This document shows, one piece after another, positions 51,841-59,905 of a stretch of 64,000 nt of DNA (position 1 is the stretch's first letter; every line of letters begins with the position of its first letter). The notes beneath the pieces were generated by a model that did no database searches, had not been told where the DNA came from, and saw only the letters and a list, made by a program, of their open reading frames with translations. Position numbers and translations under genes: made by a program. Source of the stretch: a virus; IMG/VR virus record IMGVR_UViG_3300008954_003475, positions 157,879 through 221,878 of that record, one strand, 5' to 3'.

Positions 51841-52029
51841 CTATTCAATACGAGAAGGGTCTTGATATATATCATGCATTCCTGCAATAATAGCTACCAT
51901 TGTCCAATCATATTTGTTTAAAATAAAACTCCAAGCGTCTTTTGCTCCATGAGGAGCATCAACGACCTTTGACAAAAGGTTATTATCAGAATCTTTATAC
52001 AATACTGTCCATGTCATTCTAACATCCAT
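51841..52029 (-). CDS. Small protein, 62 aa
   Basis: Unrecognised. Compact alpha/beta protein (MTWTVLYKDSDNNLLSK, DAWSFILNKYDW, MVAIIAGMHD). No clear Shine-Dalgarno before the ATG at 52029; a Met four codons later is possible. It lies directly after the tRNA. Confidence 0.55.
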   Translation of the reverse strand: MDVRMTWTVLYKDSDNNLLSKVVDAPHGAKDAWSFILNKYDWTMVAIIAGMHDIYQDPSRIE

Positions 52030-52052
52030 AAGTTTATATCACTCTTTGTAAA

Positions 52053-52138
52053 TGGTAGGGACGGTGGGACTCGAACCCACAAGGTCTTTGACCGACAGAT
52101 TTTAAGTCTGTTGCGTATACCAATTCCGCCACATCCCC
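52053..52138 (-). tRNA. tRNA-Leu (anticodon UAA)
   Basis: The minus strand gives a full class II tRNA: GGGGATG acceptor with one G-U at the end, D-arm with GGCGGAATTGGTA, anticodon stem CAGA/TCTG with loop CTTAAAA (anticodon TAA), long variable arm, T-arm GTGGGTTCGAGTCCCAC, discriminator A and encoded CCA. It lies 14 bases after TilS and is probably part of the same transcript. Confidence 0.96.
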
Positions 52139-52152
52139 ATTATAGTCACTTG

Positions 52153-52794
52153 TTAGATAACGTCTACAGTTTTATCATACTGCTCTAACACTTTCTTTTT
52201 TACAACCTTATGAAGACCAGGGTTTACCATTAAAGCATTAGGAAGCAAAACATGACGAATATAATTCCGCATGTATGCTATATCCTCATTGCTTGGGTCA
52301 GTAAGGAACGGAACCCCTCTTCTCTTACACCACTCTGTAAGATCATCCTTTCTTGTGGAAAGAAATGGACGAATAAAATTGTCTCGCTTATACGGAATAA
52401 GTCTTGAGTTTCCATGAAGAGAGGTGAAGATCCATGTTTCAACAGCATCATCAAGGTGGTGACAAGTGATGATTGGAATTGGAGAAATACAATGCTGATG
52501 GTGCCAGCTTGCGAACCACCCATAGCGTTCTGACCGCCAGTAAGCCTCTCTGGACTCCCCTGGCTCAATCTCTCTTAGAACGCCGCCTGTGACGAGAGGA
52601 ACGCCTCTATCGTCGCAGTATTTACGAACGAACTGCTCTGCAACTTGAGCATGATCTGTTCCGTGGTTAAAATGCAGAGCAGTTATTTCTCTTTTCGTAT
52701 TATTAGAAAGGAAGTCGATAGCCGCCATACTGTCCGGCCCGCCAGATATAGCAATAGCGATTTTATTTGGAATGTTACCAAGCAGTTTAATCAT
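52153..52794 (-). CDS. tilS: TilS-like tRNA(Ile)-lysidine synthase / PP-loop ATPase
   Basis: 213 residues with PP-loop SGGPDS (12-17), HFNHGTD, ESREAYWRSERYGW, CHHLDDAVETW and RPFLSTRKDDLTEWCKRRG, LTDPSNED and YMRNYIRHVLLP. These are the TilS catalytic-core motifs; the C-terminal tRNA-binding domain of the bacterial enzyme is absent. Reaction: converts C34 of tRNA-Ile(CAU) to lysidine. Encoded directly before tRNA-Leu, so the phage may look after its translation pool. GTG at 52809 is an alternative start. Confidence 0.9.
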   Translation of the reverse strand: MIKLLGNIPNKIAIAISGGPDSMAAIDFLSNNTKREITALHFNHGTDHAQVAEQFVRKYCDDRGVPLVTGGVLREIEPGESREAYWRSERYGWFASWHHQHCISPIPIITCHHLDDAVETWIFTSLHGNSRLIPYKRDNFIRPFLSTRKDDLTEWCKRRGVPFLTDPSNEDIAYMRNYIRHVLLPNALMVNPGLHKVVKKKVLEQYDKTVDVI

Positions 52795-52825
52795 AACAAA
52801 TTCTCGCACTAAGGCTTACTGTTGA

Positions 52826-52839
52826 ATAGCCGATGCCAA
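52826..52839. promoter_or_regulatory. Recurring element ATAGCCGATGCCAA
   Basis: Matches the element at 46337-46350 (ATAGTCGATGCCAA) at 13 of 14 bases. Each lies in the leader or promoter region of a minus-strand gene, in the same orientation. Probably a binding site for a regulator; only two copies were noticed. Confidence 0.35.
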
Positions 52840-52891
52840 AATGGTATTTAGAATTATGGAATATTTTATTAAAGGTAAATCTTATATCTTT

Positions 52892-53179
52892 TTAGTGCAT
52901 AACCCCACCGTCGTCACCTCCAGAGTAAGAAGATACGACCATAGCTGATATAATCTTTTCAATAGCTTCGAGTCTTTTTGACTCGACTTCTGTTCTTACT
53001 TGCAAGAACAGATATTGTCTTTGTAATAGCTCAAATTCTTTTGTGTTTAGCCCAAAGGCCCGCTCTGTTGAATTTTTATTGATTTTAAACAATAAATAAC
53101 TCAATATAGTTAGATTGAAAAAAGAGGTTAGAAAAAAAATAGTAGGCAATAATATCGTAAGATATGTTGAGTTATCCAT
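52892..53179 (-). CDS. Small membrane protein with coiled coil, 95 aa
   Basis: One N-terminal membrane helix (about 6-30, LTILLPTIFFLTSFFNLTILSYLLF split by polar residues) followed by a coiled coil (RQYLFLQVRTEVESKRLEAIEKII). It lies close to a tag-like protein. Topology resembles small phage membrane proteins, but no holin or spanin family can be named. Confidence 0.65.
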   Translation of the reverse strand: MDNSTYLTILLPTIFFLTSFFNLTILSYLLFKINKNSTERAFGLNTKEFELLQRQYLFLQVRTEVESKRLEAIEKIISAMVVSSYSGGDDGGVMH

Positions 53180-53181
53180 AT

Positions 53182-53502
53182 TTAGTCCAAATATTCTGAT
53201 ATAGCTTCTTTTATAAGATCTAAATCTTCAACGTCAAGAGCTTCAATTAAAATGTCAGATATTCCTGCTTTAAATTCTTCATTTTTTGAATTTACAAGAA
53301 TACTTTTCAAATCCTCTAGAGAAGAATACTTAGCATTAGGTATTGATTCGTCTTCATTAAAGTATACTTCATCACAAGAAGGTTCACTAAGATCGCCCCC
53401 TACGCTATACAGTTTATGAATTAAAGAATCAATTTCTAAAGATTCTTTAATCAACTCCATTTCAAACAATTCTTTAGATAATTTTATCAGGTCTTCTAAC
53501 AA
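53182..53502 (-). CDS. Tag-module-like acidic protein, 106 aa
   Basis: The N-terminus (LIKLSKELFEMELIKESLEI) is a divergent tag module, followed by acidic helices (SLEDLKSILVNSKNEEFKAG). Small and without enzymatic motifs. It is read away from the plus-strand membrane gene. Whether it belongs to the same family as the 29-35 kb proteins is likely, not certain. Confidence 0.65.
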   Translation of the reverse strand: MLEDLIKLSKELFEMELIKESLEIDSLIHKLYSVGGDLSEPSCDEVYFNEDESIPNAKYSSLEDLKSILVNSKNEEFKAGISDILIEALDVEDLDLIKEAISEYLD

Positions 53503-53608
53503 TGTTTTCTCCGTTTCTATTACTTAGGCAACATGTCTTTGTAAACCGTTGCTTCAATTTAGCTTAATTGAATAATAGAAGCAGTTTATGTGTAAGTTTA
53601 AGAGAGTT

Positions 53609-53842
53609 ATGTTAGTAAAAACCATATTAAAAATTTCTATAATTTTCATATCTTTATTTATAATAACAAATAAATATATTGTGGACACAGAAGAGCTTGT
53701 CGAAAAGTCTGTCGAAAGCTCATATGTTCAACGAGAACACGTCCCAAATGAGGTAAGAAAAGTTGAAACTTTGCCATACATAGAGTCGATAGGAAAGGTT
53801 CCTTTAACACGTCCTGTTTTCAAAACAAATATAAAAATGTGA
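53609..53842 (+). CDS. Plus-strand small membrane protein, 77 aa
   Basis: The second plus-strand gene. Start ATG 53609 with AAGAGAG upstream; MLVKTILKISIIFISLFII forms a membrane helix or uncleaved signal, followed by a charged periplasmic-type tail with Pro-rich end. An i-spanin or similar inner-membrane anchor is one possibility. No strong plus-strand promoter was found in the 85-base gap. Confidence 0.55.
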   Translation: MLVKTILKISIIFISLFIITNKYIVDTEELVEKSVESSYVQREHVPNEVRKVETLPYIESIGKVPLTRPVFKTNIKM

Positions 53843-53845
53843 ACA

Positions 53846-54169
53846 TTAATTTTCAATCAAAGAAGTTTGTCTTTCAAATGCTGCATAAGCATCACAATGT
53901 ATCTTATCTACAAACTCTAGAAATAAATCCGAAGTAGGAAACACTATCGTAGATACAATAGCGCCACCCGTTGGCTTTGCTATGCAGAATGTTAAGACCG
54001 GGAAGGGTGCTGGTTCAAAGTTATTTCTTCCAACGGTTGATACAAACCCTTGCATCTCTTCTTCGTCAGAGCCGAATGGAATCGTTAACAATATTCTTCC
54101 ACCAAGATTCTGTTGCTCTTCCCATATTGATTGGGGCGTTTCTTCATTAAGCTTTGAAGCAAATGTCAT
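53846..54169 (-). CDS. Hypothetical protein, 107 aa
   Basis: Unrecognised compact alpha/beta protein (ILLTIPFGSDEEEMQGFVSTV, FPVLTFCIAKPTGG). An AGGAG is present in the short gap before the ATG. Ends opposite the plus-strand gene. Confidence 0.7.
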   Translation of the reverse strand: MTFASKLNEETPQSIWEEQQNLGGRILLTIPFGSDEEEMQGFVSTVGRNNFEPAPFPVLTFCIAKPTGGAIVSTIVFPTSDLFLEFVDKIHCDAYAAFERQTSLIEN

Positions 54170-54170
54170 T

Positions 54171-54464
54171 TTATTCTCCTATTTTTATTTTATCAATTAA
54201 AAACAAAATGGGATAAGCTGAAACTTCAGATAACTCAACTATTTCCCAATTAGCTATATCATTGATTACTTCTTCATATTCTGATTTTTTAAAACTTCTA
54301 TATCTATGATAAAAGCTAAGACCCTGATTGACAGCCCTAATGGCATCACCTCTTCGGGGCCAAGTCTTTCCAATCTTTGTCCACTTCTTTTTTGATACAG
54401 ATGATAAATATAATTTCGTTTTTAAATGTCTTATTTTATATCCAAGAATCTTTTCTTTTTCCAT
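54171..54464 (-). CDS. Hypothetical basic protein, 97 aa
   Basis: Unrecognised. Basic N-terminal half (KIRHLKTKLYLSSVSKKKW, TWPRRGDAIRAV) then helices. Might bind nucleic acid. Ends two bases before the next start region. Confidence 0.65.
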   Translation of the reverse strand: MEKEKILGYKIRHLKTKLYLSSVSKKKWTKIGKTWPRRGDAIRAVNQGLSFYHRYRSFKKSEYEEVINDIANWEIVELSEVSAYPILFLIDKIKIGE

Positions 54465-54505
54465 AGCAATCCCTATAGAGATTGTACCTATAAAGAAAAC
54501 TATGT

Positions 54506-54760
54506 TTACTTATTTTCTTCTGTAATTACATTTCCTATAACACCGGAAAATTCTTTATTATTTAATTTAGATGTATTATTTTTTAAAGATTCTTTTATAA
54601 ATTTTGAAAATCTTTTATGAGAAAATCTTTTAAGACCTTCATGTTTTTTGAACCATTCTATAAAATCTTCGTCAAGATCAAAATGAAGAGTGCTGGTGCC
54701 ATTATCATTTTCGATAATTTTTGAAATTTTAAGTCTGGCTATATGTTCTTGGTTAGACAT
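54506..54760 (-). CDS. Hypothetical protein, 84 aa
   Basis: Unrecognised. Basic helical C-terminal half (GLKRFSHKRFSKFIKESLKN). Overlaps the CYTH gene by 22 bases. Small phage regulator-like size. Confidence 0.65.
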   Translation of the reverse strand: MSNQEHIARLKISKIIENDNGTSTLHFDLDEDFIEWFKKHEGLKRFSHKRFSKFIKESLKNNTSKLNNKEFSGVIGNVITEENK

Positions 54761-55314
54761 GTATCTCTTTCCTCTGTAAAAATTTCATATAATGATCTTG
54801 ACTCTTTCGTTAAAGATGCAAGTCCCAATTTCTTTTCCCATTTATCTATTACCGCAACACCTTCTTTTACAGAAGAGTAGTCAACCGCTTCTAGTTCAAC
54901 AACGTCTCTTCCGTCCGAAAGAGTATAGTAAGAAACGTCACAATCTTCAAAGTTCCAAATCCAAGCCTCTTTGTAAACTTGAAAAGATCTTTCATAACTG
55001 CTAAGTGTTAAAAATTCTACTATTGCAGAATCTTCGTTATCAGTAACATTTAAATTGATTTCTTTTCTAACAACATTTTCTCGCTCTTTGCGCTTTAATG
55101 TTAGCTCATATCGACCGCCGCCTTTTCTAAAGCGAACAAAGTCATTACCATTACCATTAGGCTTAGTGTAATAGTCATCACACGACACTACATATATTAC
55201 CTCTGGCATCTCTATGTCTTTAGCCTTTGCAACGACAACTTCTATTCTTTTTAAGAATTCTTCCTTGGACAATTCATGTGCCCAATATTTATATTCTATT
55301 TCTTTGTAATCCAT
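54739..55314 (-). CDS. CYTH-domain (triphosphate tunnel) protein
   Basis: 191 residues starting with the diagnostic E-x-E-x-K motif (EIEYKYWA), then DFVRFRKGGGRYELTLKRKE and RKEINLNV, the alternating Arg/Lys/Glu strands of the triphosphate tunnel fold. Family members hydrolyse inorganic triphosphate or thiamine triphosphate, or cyclise ATP (CyaB). The substrate is undetermined. A phage version might degrade polyphosphate or nucleotide signals. Confidence 0.85.
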   Translation of the reverse strand: MDYKEIEYKYWAHELSKEEFLKRIEVVVAKAKDIEMPEVIYVVSCDDYYTKPNGNGNDFVRFRKGGGRYELTLKRKERENVVRKEINLNVTDNEDSAIVEFLTLSSYERSFQVYKEAWIWNFEDCDVSYYTLSDGRDVVELEAVDYSSVKEGVAVIDKWEKKLGLASLTKESRSLYEIFTEERDTCLTKNI

Positions 55315-55322
55315 ACAAACTC

Positions 55323-55676
55323 CTAATATTGCTTATAAATAGCCAAGCCATTTTCTACAATATAATCATTTATACAAACCATATTTCCAGACATATCTAA
55401 CCATATATTTGCAAGATATCTTCCATACTTGCCCTTGCCATCTTTTATGGTTTGTATAACAACTTTTTGATTTAATACTAAAGATCTTAAAAAATCTCTA
55501 GATTCTCTTCCCTGTTCTAAGGTTTCTCCTCTTAACTCTGGAGCGTTAATTCCATAAAGTCTAATCTTTACTTTTTCTTTTTTAATAAAAAGCCCAAGAT
55601 CAACTGTGGCAGTCACGGTATCTCCATCATATACGGAGGTTATAAATGCTTTATAGTGGTAAAGGCTTTCTATCAT
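55323..55676 (-). CDS. Staphylococcal-nuclease-like (SNase/TNase) enzyme
   Basis: 117 residues with the SNase core: VYDGDTVTATVDLG (17-21 DGDTV), KIRLYGINAPELRG (catalytic R and E) and GKYGRYLANIW (second Arg). No signal peptide, so it is cytoplasmic. Thermonuclease family enzymes cleave DNA and RNA to 3'-phosphates. It overlaps AsnB by four bases. It could assist host genome breakdown. Confidence 0.92.
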   Translation of the reverse strand: MIESLYHYKAFITSVYDGDTVTATVDLGLFIKKEKVKIRLYGINAPELRGETLEQGRESRDFLRSLVLNQKVVIQTIKDGKGKYGRYLANIWLDMSGNMVCINDYIVENGLAIYKQY

Positions 55677-57325
55677 TCTTTGTAATCTCCAAGTTCTCTA
55701 GCTGACGGGTCAATAACGTCTGTCCATTTTGGCATCCAAAAATGAGGAATTAAGTTATCGTGCTTACCGTCCTTGAATAAACTATTGAAAATCTTTCGAT
55801 AATAATAGCTTTCTTTTAGCAATGGTTTGCAATGTATTATTGCCCTTGAAGCTTCTTCAAATTCTTTATCAGTAACCATTGTATCAATATATTCCTTAAG
55901 AGACTTATGCCAAGAACTTTTTATACTGCTAACCCCATCTGAGAAAGCACATTTGTGTCGCCACAAAACATCTATAGGCAAAAGATCATCTTTTTCAAAA
56001 GCTTTTCTCAATAAATGTTTTTCAATCCTGTTGATCTTATCAAAGGTTTTCTGCTCTGGAGGAATACTCATATAAAAGTCAACAAAACCTTTGTCCAAGA
56101 ATGGAGTTCTTGCTTCTAATCCATTAGAGCTTATACTCCTATCTGATCTTAATCCATCAAACAGATATATCTCTCGGAGCAGCCTGGATGATTCGTTGTG
56201 AATGTCCGCAGGTGTTGGGGCATTTAAGTTGTAAACATAGCCACAGCAAGCCTCATCGCTTCCATCTCCATTGAAGATCACTTTACAGTCTGTATTCTCC
56301 TTAACAAACTTTGACACAAGATAGTTTCCAACACTAGCTCTGACCGTTGTTGTGTCAAATGATTCAATCTTATATATAACTTCCTCTATTGCGCTCAAAA
56401 ATTCTAGCTCTGATAGCTCAACCTCATTATGGTCACTGTCGATATGGTTGGCAACTTTTTTTGCATATTCCAAATCAGGGCTTCCATTCATGCCTATACT
56501 AAAAGTTTTAACTGGAGACTTATCCTCAAGGTCTGGAAACATTTTCCACTCATCATCAATAAGCCTGTATCCCTTTTTCATATGACAAACTAAAGACGCT
56601 ATAAGACTTGAATCAAGGCCTCCCGATAACAAGCATCCAATCTCCCTATCTGACATCAATCTTTTCTCTACAGCTTTTACCAGGCTTCTCTTTATGCCTT
56701 TTAGAATTTCATCTTCCGAAAGATTATTATCTATATTATATTCACAACAATAATGTGAAGTAAATGATTCTGGATCTTCTGAACTCCACCATGTTCCTGG
56801 AGGCATGGGTATTATTGTGTGACAAAGATCGACCAAAGCCTTTGCTTCTGATGCAAAAAAGATCTCTCCGTTAATATCTGTTTGTCCAAAAAATGCTGGC
56901 CGGACCCCAAATGGATCTCTTGCGGCATAAAGTATATCTGTATTTCCATCGTATAAGGTGAAGGCAAAGACTCCATCTAACATGGGTAGAGTTTTTTCTA
57001 TTCCAAACTTTTTATAAAGATGCAATATAATTTCACAATCAGAGTTAGAGTATGTATCAAAGCCAAAGCGTGACCTTAACTCTTTATGGTTATAGATTTC
57101 TCCATTACAAACAATAGATATCTTTGAATCCTCTGGCAAAAACAAAGGCTGATCTCCAAGGTCAGATGTATCAATAATTGAAAGCCTATGAAAGAAAAAG
57201 ATAACATCAGAAGCTACTTGGGCATGCTTTGAGTTATCCGGACCTCTATAGTTTATTCTATCAGAATGTTCGACCAGATCTGCTGTCGAAAGTGTATTCC
57301 CAAGGTATGATAAAAAACCGCACAT
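55673..57325 (-). CDS. asnB: Asparagine synthase (glutamine-hydrolysing), AsnB type
   Basis: 550 residues: Cys2 glutaminase start (MCGFLSYLG), NYRGPDNSKH, DGVFAFTLYD, then the PP-loop LLSGGLDSSLIASL, NGDGSDEACCGY and EARTPFLDKGFVDF. Both amidotransferase and synthetase domains look intact. It converts aspartate to asparagine with glutamine nitrogen; some relatives serve in cell-surface sugar or DNA modification pathways. It could pair with the GSII-type enzyme. Confidence 0.95.
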   Translation of the reverse strand: MCGFLSYLGNTLSTADLVEHSDRINYRGPDNSKHAQVASDVIFFFHRLSIIDTSDLGDQPLFLPEDSKISIVCNGEIYNHKELRSRFGFDTYSNSDCEIILHLYKKFGIEKTLPMLDGVFAFTLYDGNTDILYAARDPFGVRPAFFGQTDINGEIFFASEAKALVDLCHTIIPMPPGTWWSSEDPESFTSHYCCEYNIDNNLSEDEILKGIKRSLVKAVEKRLMSDREIGCLLSGGLDSSLIASLVCHMKKGYRLIDDEWKMFPDLEDKSPVKTFSIGMNGSPDLEYAKKVANHIDSDHNEVELSELEFLSAIEEVIYKIESFDTTTVRASVGNYLVSKFVKENTDCKVIFNGDGSDEACCGYVYNLNAPTPADIHNESSRLLREIYLFDGLRSDRSISSNGLEARTPFLDKGFVDFYMSIPPEQKTFDKINRIEKHLLRKAFEKDDLLPIDVLWRHKCAFSDGVSSIKSSWHKSLKEYIDTMVTDKEFEEASRAIIHCKPLLKESYYYRKIFNSLFKDGKHDNLIPHFWMPKWTDVIDPSARELGDYKE

Positions 57326-57730
57326 TTAATTGTCCTTTTGTAATATAGAAAAGTTAAAAGCATCAAAGATATCATAACCATTTTCTGTTGCTAAAATATC
57401 AGTTTTCAACATTGCAAGCTCTATATTAGGTTCGCGAAAATTAATATGATCAAATCTTTTCTGCCTACTTCCTCTGACTAGACAAAAAACTTCTGATAAT
57501 TTATCTCTAAAACGCTCTGTATTTCTAAACTCTACGGGGTCTGTATAGATAGGGAAAACGACCGTTGCTATTTCTGCTCTTCTTTTCCAGGTTGGCTCTG
57601 TATTTCTAAAGTAGATTTCAGAATCTATTTCATCAGACCTATGAGCGCCAATATAAAAGTCAAAATGATGTTTAGAAAAAACGCTATACATCATTTTAAC
57701 CCAAGGCATTAGAGAGGGTGTATTACTCAT
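57326..57730 (-). CDS. Hypothetical protein, 134 aa
   Basis: Unrecognised. His/Phe-rich N-terminus (SVFSKHHFDFYIGAHR) and a helical C-terminal half. Starts close to the SET gene end, ends directly before AsnB. Confidence 0.7.
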   Translation of the reverse strand: MSNTPSLMPWVKMMYSVFSKHHFDFYIGAHRSDEIDSEIYFRNTEPTWKRRAEIATVVFPIYTDPVEFRNTERFRDKLSEVFCLVRGSRQKRFDHINFREPNIELAMLKTDILATENGYDIFDAFNFSILQKDN

Positions 57731-57732
57731 CT

Positions 57733-58107
57733 TCAGTTAGGCAGACTTCCGCTTATAAGCTTGTTGCAACATGAACATATAAATGGGCTAGCCATAACTG
57801 TTTCGTTATCTGAATAATCAAAGGTTACTTCATCATCGACATTTATCTCTTTGATTGCAATAACTTTGTGACCGTCTATTTTGCAGGAGGGGTTACAACT
57901 GTGGTTTATAAATGCGCCGATTTTGTCTTCAATATGCTTATTTTTTGCAACCTGAATAGATGTACGAGTCGGCCTATGTAATACTTCTCCACTCAAATAC
58001 AGAACCGTATCATTAGCATCAAACTTTCGTTTAACAAAGATACCGCTCTGTCCAGGCTTATTTGCTATTGGGGCTATACAAAGACTGTTTAGGTCTAAGT
58101 CTTTCAT
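57733..58107 (-). CDS. SET-domain protein (protein lysine methyltransferase-like)
   Basis: 124 residues of a minimal SET fold: SGIFVKRKFDANDTVLYLSGEV, GAFINHSCNPSCKIDG (the NHSCxPN catalytic motif) and VTFDYSDNE, with an end FICSCCNK resembling the post-SET zinc site. It could methylate host or phage proteins with S-adenosylmethionine. SET domains in phages are uncommon. It is followed by two more genes with one-base gaps. Confidence 0.85.
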   Translation of the reverse strand: MKDLDLNSLCIAPIANKPGQSGIFVKRKFDANDTVLYLSGEVLHRPTRTSIQVAKNKHIEDKIGAFINHSCNPSCKIDGHKVIAIKEINVDDEVTFDYSDNETVMASPFICSCCNKLISGSLPN

Positions 58108-58108
58108 T

Positions 58109-58618
58109 TTAAGAGTCCTTGTTGTATTGTGTTACTTTTATTCCATAATTTTTAAGAAGAGCAACCCCTTCATCGTCATATTTGTTTATATAAATAATAT
58201 GTTTTATATCTGAATTTATTATAGCCTTTGCACACATAATACAGGGAGATAGTGTGATATACATTTTCTTATCTTTTGGAAAATTAAAATCACATTTAAG
58301 CAAAGCATTTACTTCAGCATGTATAAAACCAGAGCAATCTTTTTCTTGAGAGAACCTCCTGTTTGGACCTCCCTTTTCATCGCCATTATAGCCTATTGCC
58401 AAAACTTGAGTGTTGTCCAGAGTTACAATGACAGCCCCAACTTTATACTTTGTATCACACGATCTTTGTGATATTGACTTTGCAAAGTTAGACCAAATAT
58501 AATCCCAGCTTGGTCTAACATTAGCGGTTGGGCAGTTAGTTGGGCAGCTCTCAGGATTTTTTAGTATCGTCTCTTGACGCCAACCATATTTGTATGAATC
58601 TGTAATTCCATCAGACAT
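58109..58618 (-). CDS. dCMP deaminase
   Basis: 169 residues: zinc site HAEVNALL and ITLSPCIMCAKAI, plus VGAVIVTLDNTQVLAIGYNG. It converts dCMP to dUMP, feeding ThyX. The N-terminal CPTNCPTANV adds two extra cysteines. Expressed from the promoter directly upstream. Confidence 0.95.
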   Translation of the reverse strand: MSDGITDSYKYGWRQETILKNPESCPTNCPTANVRPSWDYIWSNFAKSISQRSCDTKYKVGAVIVTLDNTQVLAIGYNGDEKGGPNRRFSQEKDCSGFIHAEVNALLKCDFNFPKDKKMYITLSPCIMCAKAIINSDIKHIIYINKYDDEGVALLKNYGIKVTQYNKDS

Positions 58619-58646
58619 TTAATTCTCCTATAATAAACTTAAGATG

Positions 58647-58675
58647 GTTATACTTTTATGATAAACACAAATCAA
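58647..58675 (-). promoter_or_regulatory. Sigma-70-type promoter
   Basis: Minus strand TTGATT (58675-58670), 17 bases, TATAAC (58652-58647), in the gap between HesB and dCMP deaminase genes; spacing is ideal. Confidence 0.6.
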
Positions 58676-58684
58676 TTTTTATAG

Positions 58685-59011
58685 CTAAAAGGCTATAGAC
58701 TCGCCACAGCCGCAGGTTCTAGTTGCCCCTGGTACGTTTAATTTTATTCCAGATTTAAAGGGACTTTCTTCATAGTCAATTTCCATTCCATTTAAAAAAA
58801 GATATGATTTTTTATCTATACAAATCTTTACTGAATCAAATTCAAAAACCTTATCAGCCTCGGAAGCTTCTGATATAAAATCAAAAACATAAGTGAAGCC
58901 AGAACAGCCGCCGCCCTTTAGTCCTATCCGCAAATAAGAATCTTCACATTGAGTTCTTTTCATAAGGTTATGAATCCTATCAGCTGCGAAGTCTGTTATT
59001 GTAATTGCCAT
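58685..59011 (-). CDS. A-type iron-sulfur carrier (HesB/IscA/ErpA)
   Basis: 108 residues with GGGCSGFTYVF (Cys 36) and the terminal CGCGESIAF (Cys 100 and 102), the three cysteines that hold the cluster. Such carriers deliver Fe-S to apo-enzymes. The gene starts at the last base of the diiron protein gene, so the two are tightly co-expressed. It may mature the Cas4-like nuclease or another phage Fe-S enzyme, or serve the neighbouring diiron protein. Confidence 0.93.
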   Translation of the reverse strand: MAITITDFAADRIHNLMKRTQCEDSYLRIGLKGGGCSGFTYVFDFISEASEADKVFEFDSVKICIDKKSYLFLNGMEIDYEESPFKSGIKLNVPGATRTCGCGESIAF

Positions 59012-59883
59012 TATAATATCCTTGTAAATAACGAAGAATTATCAGAAAGCTTTAAATGTTTCTTGAATTTTACAACATTTCTCATAACGCCCCAAGGCGG
59101 ATAACGCAAACCAAGCTCTTCGCCCATAAGCCTTGCAGCTTCTAACTGTTTGCTCTCAGCCAAATTATATACATCATCAACTGCAAATCCCAAGTTTTCA
59201 AAATCTTCTTTCAACTCTTTCAATCCATCAACCTCTATCAGCATCAGGCGTAGCTGCCAAAGGAATAAATCTAAAACTTCATAGTAACTCATTTCTTTGA
59301 TCAAAACGGGCAAAAACTTCACACCTAATGCGATATGTCTGGCTTCGTCCTTTTCATATAGCCTTAAAAGGTTGCACAAGACTGGGTCAATATCGCTTTG
59401 TATTACAAGCTTAAAGATGGTGATTGCTATTGGCTCAACCATAAGCTGCATACCCAACAGCTTTTTGGGCAAACTATTTGTGTTTAAAACAAAGTTTAAA
59501 GCTTTAGAGGCATTTCGAGGCAAAGGCTCGGGCTCAACACCGATGTAATTAAGATAATCTCGCATAACATAAAAATGTCTTGCTTCATCATGAGCCTGTG
59601 ATGTTGCTGCCATTTTGGCTTCAAAGGAATCAATCTTTAAAGCAAGTTCTGCAGATACATTCCAAGCCGCATATTCTCCCCAGAATATTACAGAAAATAT
59701 ATTTTTTATAGAATCTATCTGTTCTTTAGAAAGGCTCGGACTCCCATGTTCTTCTATTAATGAAGACAGGATGCTCTTACCGTCCCAAATATTATTTTGA
59801 CCCTTGTGATACAACCCCTCTAAAACCCTAGAGTACTCAAGGTTATTATCGGATAATATATTATATGGTAAAAGATGCTTCAT
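59011..59883 (-). CDS. Ferritin-like diiron protein (oxygenase/R2-like)
   Basis: 290 residues, all-helical, with repeated diiron ligands: WGEYAAW (about 69), AHDEARHFY (about 97-105), LMVEPIA (about 148) and KDEARHIALG (about 178-187). The two E-A-R-H pairs are the signature of four-helix-bundle diiron oxygenases and R2-like proteins. Candidate chemistry: hydroxylation or N-oxygenation of a metabolite, RNA or base. Exact subfamily not assigned. Confidence 0.85.
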   Translation of the reverse strand: MKHLLPYNILSDNNLEYSRVLEGLYHKGQNNIWDGKSILSSLIEEHGSPSLSKEQIDSIKNIFSVIFWGEYAAWNVSAELALKIDSFEAKMAATSQAHDEARHFYVMRDYLNYIGVEPEPLPRNASKALNFVLNTNSLPKKLLGMQLMVEPIAITIFKLVIQSDIDPVLCNLLRLYEKDEARHIALGVKFLPVLIKEMSYYEVLDLFLWQLRLMLIEVDGLKELKEDFENLGFAVDDVYNLAESKQLEAARLMGEELGLRYPPWGVMRNVVKFKKHLKLSDNSSLFTRIL

Positions 59884-59905
59884 AACACTTTATGCTTATA
59901 CATTA

